A DNA stretch of 47,246 bases, from NCBI GenBank assembly GCA_020847075.1, contig JADLCS010000069.1, forward strand, positions 1 through 47,246. The letters run 5' to 3'. Shown piece after piece: positions 47,172 to 47,246 of the stretch (position 1 is its first letter; every line of letters starts with the position of its first letter). The notes beneath the pieces are model-generated. The model saw only the letters and a program-made list of their open reading frames with translations, was not told where the DNA came from and did not search any database. Source of the stretch: Gammaproteobacteria bacterium. Lineage in GTDB: Bacteria; Pseudomonadota; Gammaproteobacteria; SZUA-140. The translations under genes and the position numbers were made by a program.

Positions 47172-47246
47172 ATGACCAAGACGCTGACATTCGCCATCCT
47201 GCATTTTTCGATCGCCTTCACGATCGCTTATCTGCTGACGGGCGAC
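47172..47246 (+). CDS. DUF2061 membrane protein, 3' end missing
   Basis: The first 25 codons are seen (ATG 47172, GGAG nine bases before). MTKTLTFAILHFSIAFTIAY matches the start of the DUF2061 family of small membrane proteins, whose members have the same helix and the LTGD turn. The rest is beyond the window. Function in the family is unknown. The Fur-type box is 33 bases upstream. Short evidence, but the match to the family start is good. Confidence 0.72.
   Translation, partial: MTKTLTFAILHFSIAFTIAYLLTGD

Overview
The window is a GC-rich chromosomal segment of a gammaproteobacterium. The main evidence is the unbroken minus-strand block from 36404 down to 15706: rpsB-tsf-pyrH-frr-uppS-cdsA-dxr-rseP-bamA-skp-lpxD-fabZ-lpxA-lpxB-rnhB-dnaE-accA-tilS, with map-glnD diverging on the plus strand. 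This is the classical gammaproteobacterial order. An E. coli-type FNR regulator, an OmpW porin and a rhombosortase agree with that. The genus cannot be read from the sequence; an Ectothiorhodospiraceae/Chromatiales-like relative is a guess.

Layout. 1-7.3 kb: the 3' end of a Prx6-type peroxiredoxin, a D-2-hydroxyacid dehydrogenase, an APC amino-acid permease, a 27-residue membrane peptide gene with its own terminator, ompW with an FNR box next to the fnr gene, an Ada-like AraC/alkyltransferase and an NmrA-like oxidoreductase. 7.4-12.6 kb: an AI-2E-type permease followed by a minus-strand run of small accessory genes (DUF488, DoxX, SRPBCC, cupin, transglutaminase, DUF3565, double-thioredoxin lipoprotein). 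12.7-15.7 kb: a less GC-rich accessory stretch with a MarR regulator and a DUF1398 partner, a VOC protein, two unknown membrane proteins and most of a palindromic repeat family. 15.7-36.4 kb: the housekeeping block for translation, nucleotide and fatty-acid supply, isoprenoid and phospholipid precursors, outer-membrane assembly and lipid A, plus DNA polymerase III alpha. 36.8-40.9 kb: map, glnD and a rhombosortase, overlapping end to start. 40.9-47.2 kb: a small lipoprotein, a 1180-residue PilZ-DUF1631-GGDEF-EAL protein, slyD, a DUF486 membrane protein, a glutaminyl cyclotransferase and the first 25 codons of a DUF2061 gene under a Fur-like box.

The housekeeping block is strongly coupled: many junctions are 1-8 base overlaps and several genes start with GTG or TTG inside the previous stop. 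Two junctions (accA/dnaE and lpxA/lpxB) are opened by GTTGGGC-type intergenic repeats. The most distinctive non-coding signal is a GGGGACAGA-core palindrome family with at least six full and several half copies. Copies sit repeatedly just 3' of stop codons, and in tilS and the thioredoxin lipoprotein gene the stop codon is fused to a half element. I saw no tRNA, rRNA, CRISPR array, phage gene or transposase gene. I did not find a clearly new multi-gene system. The best leads are the palindrome family, the MarR operator inside a near-leaderless promoter, the 27-residue peptide and the c-di-GMP/DUF1631 fusion.
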